From Flavobacterium sp. 90 (GTDB lineage: Bacteria > Bacteroidota > Bacteroidia > Flavobacteriales > Flavobacteriaceae), in the NCBI RefSeq assembly GCF_004339525.1, contig NZ_SMGE01000001.1, positions 2,418,001 to 2,482,000 on the forward strand: a stretch of DNA of 64,000 nt. Direction: 5' to 3'. The notes beneath the pieces were generated by a model that saw only the letters and a program-made list of their open reading frames with translations, was not told where the DNA came from and did not search any database. Made by a program: the position numbers and the translations under genes. Positions 17,286 to 25,421 of the stretch are shown one piece after another (within the stretch, counting starts at the first letter, position 1; every line of letters begins with the position of its first letter).

Positions 17286-18122
17286 ATGAAAAAGTTACTT
17301 TATTTATTTAGTGCAACCTTATTAATGTTTGTGTCTTGTACTACCGATTATGAGAATTCTTGTATCAAGAAAAATGGTGTAGATCCGGTTAAAAATGATA
17401 CAATCACGCCACCAAAAACAGATTCGATTCCAGTTGTGATTGTTGAACCTATTCTATTAAAGAAACTGGTTCATAATTATGCAAACGGAAAAACCAGTAC
17501 AGTTGAATTATTATATAAAGATAATAAAATAGTGTCGGACAAAGATGACTCTAACCTTACATTTTATACTTACACAGGAGATGTAATTACAAAAATTGAG
17601 AAAGCCGACGTTTCGGGAGCTGTTTATCTTACTAGAGAGTATTTTTATACAAATGGAAAGTTAGATTACATTTTTAGTAATGAGTTTGGAAATTACTATT
17701 TAACAAAATACGTATATAATAGTAATGGCAGTATTTTTTATAACAAATTAAATAGTGACAGTTCAAAAAGAGAGATAGGAGAAACAGGAATGACGGGAAG
17801 ATATACTTTTTTAGCAGGCAATTTAATTAGAGAGCAAGTCTATAATGGTGATTTTGAAAGTGAGATTACTTATGAATTTGATGCTAAAAATAATCCTAGA
17901 CTTAATGTTTTGGGCTTTAATTTGCTAGTAGATAATCTGCAAGGATTCGCTGTTAATAACGTAACTAATAGAACTGCTAAAGTCATTAGTCCTAATGTGA
18001 CGATACCTGAGATAATAAGCTATAGTTATGAATACAATGCTAATGGTTATCCAACAAAGAGAACCGAAACTAAACAAGTAGGAAATGTAACAACTACAGA
18101 AACATCTTTCTATAGTTACTAA
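17286..18122 (+). CDS. Lipoprotein of unknown function
   Basis: The 278-residue protein has a lipoprotein signal with lipobox FVSC (Cys18) followed by TTDYENS, so it is probably lipid-anchored. The body contains repeated beta motifs such as YLTREYFYTNGKLDYIF and YSYEYNANGYPTKRTET, which resemble YD-type or DUF4595-like beta repeats of Bacteroidota lipoproteins. Function unknown. It is preceded by a 224-base gap and followed by a terminator. Confidence 0.8.
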   Translation: MKKLLYLFSATLLMFVSCTTDYENSCIKKNGVDPVKNDTITPPKTDSIPVVIVEPILLKKLVHNYANGKTSTVELLYKDNKIVSDKDDSNLTFYTYTGDVITKIEKADVSGAVYLTREYFYTNGKLDYIFSNEFGNYYLTKYVYNSNGSIFYNKLNSDSSKREIGETGMTGRYTFLAGNLIREQVYNGDFESEITYEFDAKNNPRLNVLGFNLLVDNLQGFAVNNVTNRTAKVISPNVTIPEIISYSYEYNANGYPTKRTETKQVGNVTTTETSFYSY

Positions 18123-18176
18123 ATTGATAGTAAATGTTTATGACGATAAGATAATTTAGTAAGTATCAAATAAATT

Positions 18177-18210
18177 AAAACAGTTGTGAGAACCTTTTTG
18201 TAACTGTTTT
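18177..18210 (+). terminator. Terminator after the 17.3 kb lipoprotein
   Basis: AAAACAGTT and AACTGTTTT pair across a 16-base loop and are followed by T residues, about 55 bases after the stop codon. Confidence 0.6.
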
Positions 18211-18572
18211 TTTGTTTATAAATCAGATTTGAATATTAGTTGCGATGCAATTGTGTGACGAAATTAAGGACTGTTTCTAATAGTTTTTTTTCAGCTAAAT
18301 GAATCATCTTACCAACCTAAAAGATTTCTTAGAGAGCGAAAAAAGCCTGTAATCAAATTAATAAAATTCTCAGTTTTAAAAGAATTGTAACGAACTTGAA
18401 TTAAGTGTTGTTTTAGAGGTTATAAGATACAAAGAGTCTTTTGTTATGCTATAACCTGACAAAGTGAATATTTATTAATATAATGTCGTCGAGCTAATTT
18501 TATCCTAATCTCTTTTGCAGGTTCTTCTTTAACGATGTCTTTATTTGTAGATTTGAGGATAAGACATAAAAA
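18211..18572. other. Intergenic stretch without recognisable gene
   Basis: About 360 bases of AT-rich DNA separate the lipoprotein terminator from the OmpA terminator. A 40-codon minus-strand open stretch ends near 18440 but lacks a credible start and matches nothing I know. No repeat family from this window is present. Confidence 0.5.
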
Positions 18573-18600
18573 AAGCCCTGAAGAAATTTCTTCAGGGCTT
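18573..18600 (-). terminator. Terminator of the OmpA gene
   Basis: A perfect 28-base palindrome (AAGCCCTGAAGAAA and its complement) lies just past the OmpA stop, with a T run on the minus strand. Confidence 0.85.
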
Positions 18601-18618
18601 TTCGATATTTTGTAGAGA

Positions 18619-19746
18619 TTATTTTATTTTGAAAGTAACTCTTCTTGCCAATCTTCTAGCTTCTTCCGAGTCTTTTTGGATTGATGTATCAGCGCCTGCA
18701 CCAACAACATTTAATCTTGAAGATGCAATTCCGGCTTTTTCAAGTATAGTTTTAACGTTAGTAGCTCTTGTGTTTGATAATTTTTCATTGTACTCAGATT
18801 TTCCAACCTGGTCAGCATAACCAATGATGTCTAGAGATGCAGAAGGGTTTTTTCTTAAATAAGTCAAAACAACATCAATTGCAGCAGTTGAATTTTCGAT
18901 AGGAGTAGCTTTGTTGAAATCAAAATAAACGCTGTAATACTGAGCATCAATCATTTCTTTAAGTAAATCTTTATCATTTACAATTGTTGTGGTTACTGGT
19001 TTTTCTACAATTACTTGTTTCTCCGGTATTTTACTTACCAACGTTTCAAGATTTGCTATTTTGTTTTCTAATGCAGAGCTATCAAAATCATGAGAAATAA
19101 CAGTCCAGTCAGCATGTTTTGCGTTTTTACCTAAGTAAACATTTAAACCAATAGTTCCATTAAAAAGTACCCCGGTAAAACCTCTTGATTCTATAGGGCA
19201 CGCACAGTCAAAAGTATAATCTTGTGAAGCGTTTACAATAGTTGTGAAATCACCAGTTAAAGCAAATCTGTCAGATAATCTGATTTGACCTGTAATACCA
19301 GCAATGAAATTTCCCATTTTGTCTTTAACGTGCAAATCTTTGTTTTCTAACTGAGCCAAACCAAAACCTGCATGACCTAATAGACCAATTGTTTTAGTCC
19401 ATGTTTCGAAATTCATGATACGCCCTAAGTTAGCAACAGCTTGTAAATCTACTCTGTAGTATTTTGAATCAAAATCTATTGAGTTGTTTTTTCCTGTAAA
19501 ACTGTTGTATCCAAAATCAGCTTTTAAACCAAATTTGTTGTTAAACATATAACGAACTCCTAAATCTCCTACCCACGGACTAGGTGTGCTTGTAAAATAG
19601 CCTTCGGTCATTGGACTTTGAGGTTTGTTTACCCCTCCGGCTATTTCAACAGACCACTTGTTATAGTTGTTTGCAGTATTTTCTGTTTGTGCATTTACAT
19701 GAATTAGTCCCAATGCAAACGCCAGAGTCATAACAATTTTTTTCAT
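18619..19746 (-). CDS. OmpA family outer-membrane protein
   Basis: The 375-residue protein has a signal peptide (KKIVMTLAFALGLIHVNAQ) and an N-terminal beta-barrel domain of about 200 residues. A coiled linker (SSALENKIANLETLVSKIPE) leads to a C-terminal OmpA peptidoglycan-binding domain. The latter shows YYSVYFDFNKATP, LDIIGYADQVGKSEYNEKLS and RLARRVTFKIK. It probably tethers the outer membrane to peptidoglycan. It is monocistronic with its own terminator. Confidence 0.92.
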   Translation of the reverse strand: MKKIVMTLAFALGLIHVNAQTENTANNYNKWSVEIAGGVNKPQSPMTEGYFTSTPSPWVGDLGVRYMFNNKFGLKADFGYNSFTGKNNSIDFDSKYYRVDLQAVANLGRIMNFETWTKTIGLLGHAGFGLAQLENKDLHVKDKMGNFIAGITGQIRLSDRFALTGDFTTIVNASQDYTFDCACPIESRGFTGVLFNGTIGLNVYLGKNAKHADWTVISHDFDSSALENKIANLETLVSKIPEKQVIVEKPVTTTIVNDKDLLKEMIDAQYYSVYFDFNKATPIENSTAAIDVVLTYLRKNPSASLDIIGYADQVGKSEYNEKLSNTRATNVKTILEKAGIASSRLNVVGAGADTSIQKDSEEARRLARRVTFKIK

Positions 19747-19856
19747 TGTAATTTGAGTTTTAAAATTTACTCAAACAAACAATTTTTTATAAGAAATAAC
19801 TTCCAGAATAAGTCATAAATACAACAGAATAAGGTTATTGGTGTTTCCCCTCTTGT

Positions 19857-20486
19857 TTATTCGTTCATTAACTCCTGAAAGAAATCAACAAATTGCCCCA
19901 AATGTAAACCATCCATTAAGCCATGATGAACATGAGTTGACATTGCAATTGTTCTTTTTCCGGTTTCTGAAGTAATCATTTTGCCAAAAGATACTTTAGG
20001 ACAACTATCTGGAAAAGTGTAACTTCTTGCATGAGAAAGAGAAGTGAAATTCAACCAGGGAATTGCCGAGAAATGTATGACATTATCGTCATCAAACGAT
20101 CTTGTAAAAAGCCCGGTTGTGGTTTGAATACGTTCAATTTCGGCCAAAGCATTTTGCTCGAATATTCTAAAATCGGGATTGTATTCGATTAGCGAAAATC
20201 CAAAAGTGCCATCTTCACGACCAATTGTTGCAGAAACATCAATGCGATCATTTATATAGATTTTGTCATCGGCAATTCGGTATTTAAAATTTTCGATCGA
20301 GTTTACAGCAACTAATGTTTTATGTAAGTAATAAATGAAGAAAGAAGCTTTGAGTTCTTTTGCTGTTTGATAAGCTTTGGTGCAATCAATTTCAACGGTA
20401 GCACCAAAAAAAGGTTCTTCCATTTTACAGAAATGTGCGAAATGCTCTTTTCTATTCCAGTTTTCTAAATCTAAAAGTGTTTTCAT
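19857..20486 (-). CDS. Chloramphenicol acetyltransferase-like protein
   Basis: The 209-residue protein has the CAT fold and the catalytic motif HHGLMDG at 187-193, with His188 as general base and Asp192 as structural partner. WNRKEHFAHFCKMEEPFFG at the N-terminus and IPWLNFTSLSHA near 142-153 are CAT family blocks. Chromosomal CAT-like proteins in Bacteroidota are not proven to give resistance, so I do not assign it a substrate. Its ATG overlaps the stop of the HAD gene (TAATG), so the pair is translationally coupled. Confidence 0.88.
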   Translation of the reverse strand: MKTLLDLENWNRKEHFAHFCKMEEPFFGATVEIDCTKAYQTAKELKASFFIYYLHKTLVAVNSIENFKYRIADDKIYINDRIDVSATIGREDGTFGFSLIEYNPDFRIFEQNALAEIERIQTTTGLFTRSFDDDNVIHFSAIPWLNFTSLSHARSYTFPDSCPKVSFGKMITSETGKRTIAMSTHVHHGLMDGLHLGQFVDFFQELMNE

Positions 20487-21193
20487 TATAGTAAATTATG
20501 GACTATTTCGGTAATTTTTTCGAATGAACTAAAATGATCATGTTCTACCTTATGACTTATTTTTTCGTGTTCCCAAGTAGTATGAAACGGAATATGAACG
20601 GCGTAACCTCCAATTTCAAGAACAGGTAAAACATCCGATTTTAATGAATTTCCAATCATTAAAAATTCATGTGGCTGAATGTCCAGACGACCTAATAGTT
20701 TTTGATAGTCAATTTCTTGTTTGTCCGACATTACTTCGATATGATGAAAATAATGTCCTAAACCAGAACGATGCAACTTGCTGTGTTGGTCTTTTAAATC
20801 TCCTTTTGTGGCAACAACCAGTTTGTATTTTCCATGCAAAGATTGCAATGTTTCTTCGATTCCGTCCAAGAGCTCGATTGGTTTCTCAAGTAATTCTTTT
20901 CCGTATTGAATGATTTTTTCGATAACCTCAATCGGAATTGTATTGTTCGAAATATTCATTGCAGCTTCAATCATCGAAAGAATATATCCTTTGATTCCGT
21001 AACCGTATAAAGGTAAATTCTCGATTTCGATCTTGAATAATTCCTGCGAAATTCCCTGATGCGAAAGATAATCTTCCATCAAAGCACAAAATTTATGCTC
21101 AGTTTCCTGAAAGTAAGGTTCGTTTACAAACAGAGTGTCATCGGCATCAAATGCGATTACTTTTAAATTCGGTATTTTGCTTTTATGTAACAT
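20486..21193 (-). CDS. HAD family hydrolase
   Basis: The 235-residue phosphatase-fold protein has motif I FDADDTLF (nucleophile Asp16, acid Asp18), motif II VVATKGD and motif III/IV in EFLMIGNSLKSDVLPVLEIG. A helical cap domain occupies about 30-110. The reaction is probably phosphate-ester hydrolysis of an unknown metabolite. It is the first gene of a coupled pair with the CAT-like gene. Confidence 0.9.
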   Translation of the reverse strand: MLHKSKIPNLKVIAFDADDTLFVNEPYFQETEHKFCALMEDYLSHQGISQELFKIEIENLPLYGYGIKGYILSMIEAAMNISNNTIPIEVIEKIIQYGKELLEKPIELLDGIEETLQSLHGKYKLVVATKGDLKDQHSKLHRSGLGHYFHHIEVMSDKQEIDYQKLLGRLDIQPHEFLMIGNSLKSDVLPVLEIGGYAVHIPFHTTWEHEKISHKVEHDHFSSFEKITEIVHNLL

Positions 21194-21234
21194 GATGTTT
21201 TTTGTTTCAAGTTTGTTTTGTTTCAGGCTTTTTT

Positions 21235-21345
21235 GCCACGAATTACACGAATTGGCACTAATTTTTTTGCCACAGATTAAAAGGATTACAAAGATTTAAA
21301 AAGAATCTGCTCAATCTGCTCAATCTGCGAGAGATTTTTTTTCGC
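21235..21345. repeat. Repeat-derived spacer: GCCACGAATT arm and GCCACAGATT element
   Basis: A solo GCCACGAATTACACGAATT arm at 21235-21253 is followed by TTTTTGCCACAGATTAAAAG, a related repeat. A tandem CAATCTGCT CAATCTGCG tract follows near 21310-21330. I see no gene. Confidence 0.6.
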
Positions 21346-21412
21346 AATAAATTAAAAATCAATCTGCGTAAATCTGTTTAAACCCGCATCATCCGTGTAC
21401 CATTTCTCAATG

Positions 21413-22300
21413 CTAATTCTTAGAAAACAATCCCTTAAAAGAAATAGCTTTATCGTAAAATGTAATTCTAATTCCGAATAGCAAAATGATTCCGCCAAAA
21501 ACCATTTGTAAAGTTATTTGTTCTTCCAAAAACAACCAAGCTAATATAGAAGTAATTACAGCCTGACTCAATAAACTTAGCGAAACTCGGGTTGCGCGCA
21601 TATGTTGTGTTGCATAACTGATAGAAAGCCAAGCGCATAATTGACAAATAACCGCTTGAAGTACTAACACAAACCAACCCGTATCTGAGAATCCTGTAAA
21701 AGGCTGATCTAAGCAATAACAAAGTATTCCTAGATAAACACTTGACGCGAATAAACTAATGGTCATAAACGAAAGAACATCAACATTTGAAAGTGCTTTT
21801 TTACTAACCAAAAGATAAATCGAATATAAGATTCCGGATAAAACGGCGAATAGAAAAGCCTGATCAAAATTCAAATCCATAAAAAAGCTAAAACCAACCA
21901 AAGTGATCATTCCAAATAGTGAAACAACGGTTCCGATCCAGAAATTTGTAGCAGGTTTTATCTTTAAGAAAAAGAAAGAACCAATCCCAACCCAAAGCGG
22001 AGATAAATTCGTCAGCAATGAAGCCTGAGTGGCACTTGAATCCTGAATGGCGATATTCCAAACGGCAACATCTGATGAGAATAAAATGCCACAAAGTACC
22101 GCGAGAAGCAAGAATTTTGTCTTCGGCATTTTGAAGCTTTTTGTAATAAGCACATAAGGCAAAAGTAAAATCACCGCAAAAGTCATTCGATAAAAAGCCG
22201 AAATTAATCCAGGTGCTAATTTAAGTTTTATCAATATCGGGAAGATCGAAATACAAAGTATTCCGCAGATTAAGGCTAATCTTGGTTTGGTGATTTTCAT
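21413..22300 (-). CDS. EamA/DMT family transporter
   Basis: The 295-residue protein has ten predicted membrane helices arranged as two EamA repeats (about 5-135 and 145-285). Typical blocks are LISAFYRMTFAVILLLPYVL and ATQASLLTNLSPLWVGIGSF in the first half, with LSLLSQAVITSILAWLFLEE in the second. Members export metabolites or drugs; the substrate here is unknown. The RloB gene ends 28 bases upstream on the same strand, so transcriptional read-through from the ATPase pair is possible. Confidence 0.9.
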   Translation of the reverse strand: MKITKPRLALICGILCISIFPILIKLKLAPGLISAFYRMTFAVILLLPYVLITKSFKMPKTKFLLLAVLCGILFSSDVAVWNIAIQDSSATQASLLTNLSPLWVGIGSFFFLKIKPATNFWIGTVVSLFGMITLVGFSFFMDLNFDQAFLFAVLSGILYSIYLLVSKKALSNVDVLSFMTISLFASSVYLGILCYCLDQPFTGFSDTGWFVLVLQAVICQLCAWLSISYATQHMRATRVSLSLLSQAVITSILAWLFLEEQITLQMVFGGIILLFGIRITFYDKAISFKGLFSKN

Positions 22301-22328
22301 TATTTGTTATATAAAAGAACTAAAGATT

Positions 22329-23015
22329 TTATATTATTTTAGGATCAATAACTTCAATGTTAATTTTTGAATAATTAAGTAGTTCCTTCATTAATAAATA
22401 AACCTTCGTTGATTTTTCTGCAGGAAAATAATCATCTTTGTTCAAATCTGCTTTTTCCGCTCGTTCGATAGCTTTTAAAATATATTCGGGATTTAAATAT
22501 CCTTTAGGATAGTTTTTGATTTTTGAATCTGTATGTTTTGTTCCAAGTTCTGTTTTTGATTCTCTACTAGTTTTACATAAAATGTTTTCTGGCTCATCCA
22601 AATGAAATAATAGCCAGATCTCAAAACAATAATTGCTTATAAATAAATCAGCATCAATAAGACTTTCACAATATTCTTTTAATTCAGGATATTCTTCTTT
22701 TGGATGTTGATCTACATCGAGTACAAATCTAAATTTGTCATCTGCCGAAGGAGTTACAGGTAAGTCTTTAGGAGGGTTTTCGATGAAAGATTTTGCTCTC
22801 TCTATTAATTTTTTTGGTTGAGACCCTATGATATTAGTGTCTTTTTCAAAAACATGTAAAATACTTGCTTTTTTAGGTTCAAAAAATAAATTATTAAAAG
22901 TTCCGAAATATTTGGGTTCCTTGTCTTCTCCTTCATAAACAATGAAGAATTTAGTTGCATCTTTAAATGATTCCTTTTTATTGTAATCACCTAATGTGTA
23001 TCTTTTACGCTCCAT
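22329..23015 (-). CDS. RloB/AbiLii-like Toprim-type effector of a predicted abortive-infection pair
   Basis: The 228-residue protein matches the RloB family, which includes AbiLii of the lactococcal AbiL phage-resistance system. Toprim-like residues are visible: Glu28 in VYEGEDKEPKYF and the acidic pair Asp100/Asp102 in RFVLDVDQHPKEEYPELKEY. The family block SNYCFEIWLLFHLD is at 127-140. These residues suggest a metal-dependent nuclease, as in AriB of PARIS. The ATG directly abuts the TAG of the AAA15 gene with no gap, so the two are surely coupled. Toxicity and phage trigger are inferences from family context. Confidence 0.88.
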   Translation of the reverse strand: MERKRYTLGDYNKKESFKDATKFFIVYEGEDKEPKYFGTFNNLFFEPKKASILHVFEKDTNIIGSQPKKLIERAKSFIENPPKDLPVTPSADDKFRFVLDVDQHPKEEYPELKEYCESLIDADLFISNYCFEIWLLFHLDEPENILCKTSRESKTELGTKHTDSKIKNYPKGYLNPEYILKAIERAEKADLNKDDYFPAEKSTKVYLLMKELLNYSKINIEVIDPKII

Positions 23016-24380
23016 CTATATAGCATTTTCTTCAATAATTAATTTCGAAAAATCTCCTAAAAATGGAATTCCCCCATATCTTCCTTCTAAATAACCTCTT
23101 TCTAAAACTTTGTCTCCTCTTGGATTAAAATTGCTTAACGGATAAAATTCAGTACTTCCGTCCGATTTTTTTTCAGTAAACCATATTTCATCTCTTCTTA
23201 ATAATTCATCATCTAATAAATGACTCTCGTGAGTTGTGAAAATTAATTGACTATTAGTTTTTGAATTTAATGAATATGTTTTTAAGAGTTCTTTAGCTAA
23301 TAAAGGATGCATACTTCTTTCTAATTCATCTATAATATATACAAAATCATCTTCATGCAATAATTCTTCGAAAGCAGGAGCTAGTTCGAATAAACGATTT
23401 GTACCATCTGATTCTTCAGAAAATTCAAATGTTAAATTTGAATTTTCGTGTTTTGTGCATAACATAAGAACATAATATTCATTGTTTTCTTTTATAAAGC
23501 TGTAATGCTTATTTCTGTAAATGAAAACAACTGTTTTTTGTTTTTTATTATCCGCAATGTCTTGGGTAGTAGATTCTACTTGATCAATGAGATTATTTTT
23601 CATGTTTACATCATCTAAGCCAAAAAACAAATCAGCTTTTATTTTTTGCATTACAATTTTTTCAATTCCTGTTTTGCTGTTTGAAAGTATTTTATTTGCA
23701 AAATCTAATTTTTTAGTTCCTAAGAAAACTGACTCGGTGAATGTAATATTTATAGAATTTGGAAAAACTAAATTAAGTTTTGAAAACGCTTCGGAGATTT
23801 TATCTAAAATAGTATCGCTTTCCAAAAGCAAATAGCAATTATTTAGAACAGTTTCATTGTCTTTAAGTTGTTTTTTAAGGAATTTTTTAGCGAATGAAAT
23901 ATCATCTTTGTTTTTAAAGTACTTTCCAAATACTACTTCATTATTATCTCTTTTGAATAGTAATTCTTCTTGGTTTTTCTTTACTGAGTTTATTAAATAA
24001 AGCCATTCATGTGTTATTTTTCCTTTAAAAATTTCTACAGCATAATCAAAATGAGTGTCTTGATATTCATATTCGATTCGAAAAGTTGAAGGCTTTTCTA
24101 AGTAGGTTTTGTCAAGTCTGAATCTTTTACTTTGAGGTACTAATAGTTCAACATCATTTATTACGATAGATTTCAAAAATGCAATCGCTCTTACTAAATT
24201 ACTTTTCCCCGCAGCATTTGCACCATAAATTGCTGCAGTTTTTAAAACTTCAACTCCTGATTTAGTTTTTTTTATATGATTTGTAAGTTGACGAGAACCA
24301 TTTCCTCTTGCAGGTAGCATATTGAATTCTGTCTCATCTTTAAAAGACATAAAATTACTGACAACAAAACGGATTAACAT
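23016..24380 (-). CDS. AAA15 family ATPase partner of RloB (AbiLi/AriA-like)
   Basis: The 454-residue protein is an ABC/SMC-type AAA15 ATPase of the kind paired with RloB or DUF4435 in phage defence. Walker A is GANAAGKS (53-60), and the N-terminus LIRFVVSNFMSFKDETEFNM is the family signature. The ABC-type signature region is around FSEESDGTNRLFELAPAFEE, Walker B is VYIIDELERSMHP (Asp351, Glu352) and the switch histidine is in TTHES (His384). It presumably senses infection and controls the RloB subunit; that role is inferred from AbiL and PARIS. It has a 171-base gap upstream, enough for its own promoter. Confidence 0.9.
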   Translation of the reverse strand: MLIRFVVSNFMSFKDETEFNMLPARGNGSRQLTNHIKKTKSGVEVLKTAAIYGANAAGKSNLVRAIAFLKSIVINDVELLVPQSKRFRLDKTYLEKPSTFRIEYEYQDTHFDYAVEIFKGKITHEWLYLINSVKKNQEELLFKRDNNEVVFGKYFKNKDDISFAKKFLKKQLKDNETVLNNCYLLLESDTILDKISEAFSKLNLVFPNSINITFTESVFLGTKKLDFANKILSNSKTGIEKIVMQKIKADLFFGLDDVNMKNNLIDQVESTTQDIADNKKQKTVVFIYRNKHYSFIKENNEYYVLMLCTKHENSNLTFEFSEESDGTNRLFELAPAFEELLHEDDFVYIIDELERSMHPLLAKELLKTYSLNSKTNSQLIFTTHESHLLDDELLRRDEIWFTEKKSDGSTEFYPLSNFNPRGDKVLERGYLEGRYGGIPFLGDFSKLIIEENAI

Positions 24381-24551
24381 GATTTTACGATTTTTTCGTT
24401 AAAAATTGAAATATATAGATCAAATAAACGAAATTATTTTATTTCTTATTGTCTTTATTACGGTTTTTTCGAAATAATTAACTTTAGAGTGATTTTTTTA
24501 CTTAAATGCAGGAATCAATTTGGTTTTAATTAAATCCTGCATTGTTAAGTA

Positions 24552-24827
24552 TTAAGCATTCATAATTTTCTTGCAGGCATTATTAATTTCTTTGTCTGTA
24601 AAGGAACCAAGAGCATTTGCCAACAATTTGCTTGTTCTAATCGAACTTACCATTCTAATGCGGAGATCTTGGTCATCGCCCATTTCGGTTAAGAGAATTG
24701 TCTCGAAAATTTCGGACAAATACTCCGGTTGATCTCTAAAATCTTCTTCATACCAAAGGCCTGAAAGGAATTCTGCCATTGCCGTTATTACATCTGGCTC
24801 CGATGTTTTTTCATTTTCTTTTTGCAT
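24552..24827 (-). CDS. Small acidic protein, unknown function
   Basis: From ATG 24825-24827 it is 91 residues, beginning QKENEKTSEPDVITAMAEFL. It is helical and acidic with blocks LSGLWYEEDFRDQPEYLSEI and INNACKKIMNA. An upstream ATG at 24848 is possible. I recognise no family. It lies upstream of the ATPase/RloB pair on the same strand, separated by 171 bases, so I do not include it in that operon. Confidence 0.6.
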   Translation of the reverse strand: MQKENEKTSEPDVITAMAEFLSGLWYEEDFRDQPEYLSEIFETILLTEMGDDQDLRIRMVSSIRTSKLLANALGSFTDKEINNACKKIMNA

Positions 24828-24852
24828 ATTCGAAAATATTAAACGCACGAAA

Positions 24853-24981
24853 CCCTCGCTTTAGATGTGCAAAAATACCCGTAAGGATAGAATTTCCATT
24901 GTTTCCGCAGGAACATCGTGGCGAGGGAATCGCTTATGTTAATTTTAAAGTTTCAAGGATTGCTCCTTACTGTATTTTTGC
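24853..24981. other. Intergenic stretch with interleaved inverted repeats
   Basis: GCAAAAATAC..GTAAGGA at 24869-24887 is mirrored by TCCTTAC..GTATTTTTGC at 24964-24981. CCCTCGC (24853-24859) is mirrored by GCGAGGG (24921-24927), crossing the first pair. A small TTCC-GCA-GGAA hairpin lies between. No gene is evident. It could be a structured RNA or a decayed repeat. Confidence 0.4.
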
Positions 24982-25118
24982 AAGACAAACTTACAATTAT
25001 AAACCCAACTAAAAAGAAAAAACATGAGAAATTTCTTATTTTAATGTTTTGGTTTTTTGACATTTTAATTAAGATTTTTAGAAATCTTATATTTTAAGTT
25101 TAGCCAAAGAATACCAAA

Positions 25119-25322
25119 TTATTTCTTTTTTAGCCATTCTCTCATTTCTGAAATCACATCTTCATTCTTATGAAAATACCCATTTTCAATCTCAATTCGA
25201 CTATTTGTAATTGCTGTCTCTTGATTATTAGAAATTTCATAAAGTTCGTTTTCGAAAGAATCAGAGAGATTTTGAGATGCATTTATAAAATTCAAATCCA
25301 TAATATTACTTGATGTAATCAA
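25119..25322 (-). CDS. Small antitoxin-like protein without a visible toxin
   Basis: The 67-residue protein ends GYFHKNEDVISEMREWLKKK, a C-terminal pattern (a basic or His residue, ED-V-x-x-E-M-x-x-WL) seen in small type II antitoxins of Bacteroidota. No toxin-sized frame follows on the minus strand before 24848 or precedes it. It is therefore either an orphan antitoxin or an unrelated small protein. Met8 is an alternative start. Confidence 0.5.
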   Translation of the reverse strand: MITSSNIMDLNFINASQNLSDSFENELYEISNNQETAITNSRIEIENGYFHKNEDVISEMREWLKKK

Positions 25323-25357
25323 AATTATAATTATTTATATAAACGTATTTAAATAAA

Positions 25358-25395
25358 GAAAGCTATCTGCCAGATATTTTAGGCGGATAACTTTC
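25358..25395 (-). terminator. Terminator of metG
   Basis: GAAAGCTATCTGCC and GGCGGATAACTTTC pair with one wobble and one mismatch, about 25 bases beyond the metG stop, with T residues following on the minus strand. Confidence 0.75.
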
Positions 25396-25421
25396 TCTTA
25401 TTTATTATTTTGTAAAAAATA

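Noticed and set aside
18430..18560. Possible minus-strand gene remnant (about 40 sense codons)
   Set aside because: No start codon in frame, no homology I can recognise, and the length is compatible with chance in AT-rich DNA.
22329..24380. RloB as part of a restriction-modification operon
   Set aside because: RloB was named from such operons, but no methyltransferase, specificity or nuclease subunit gene is present here.
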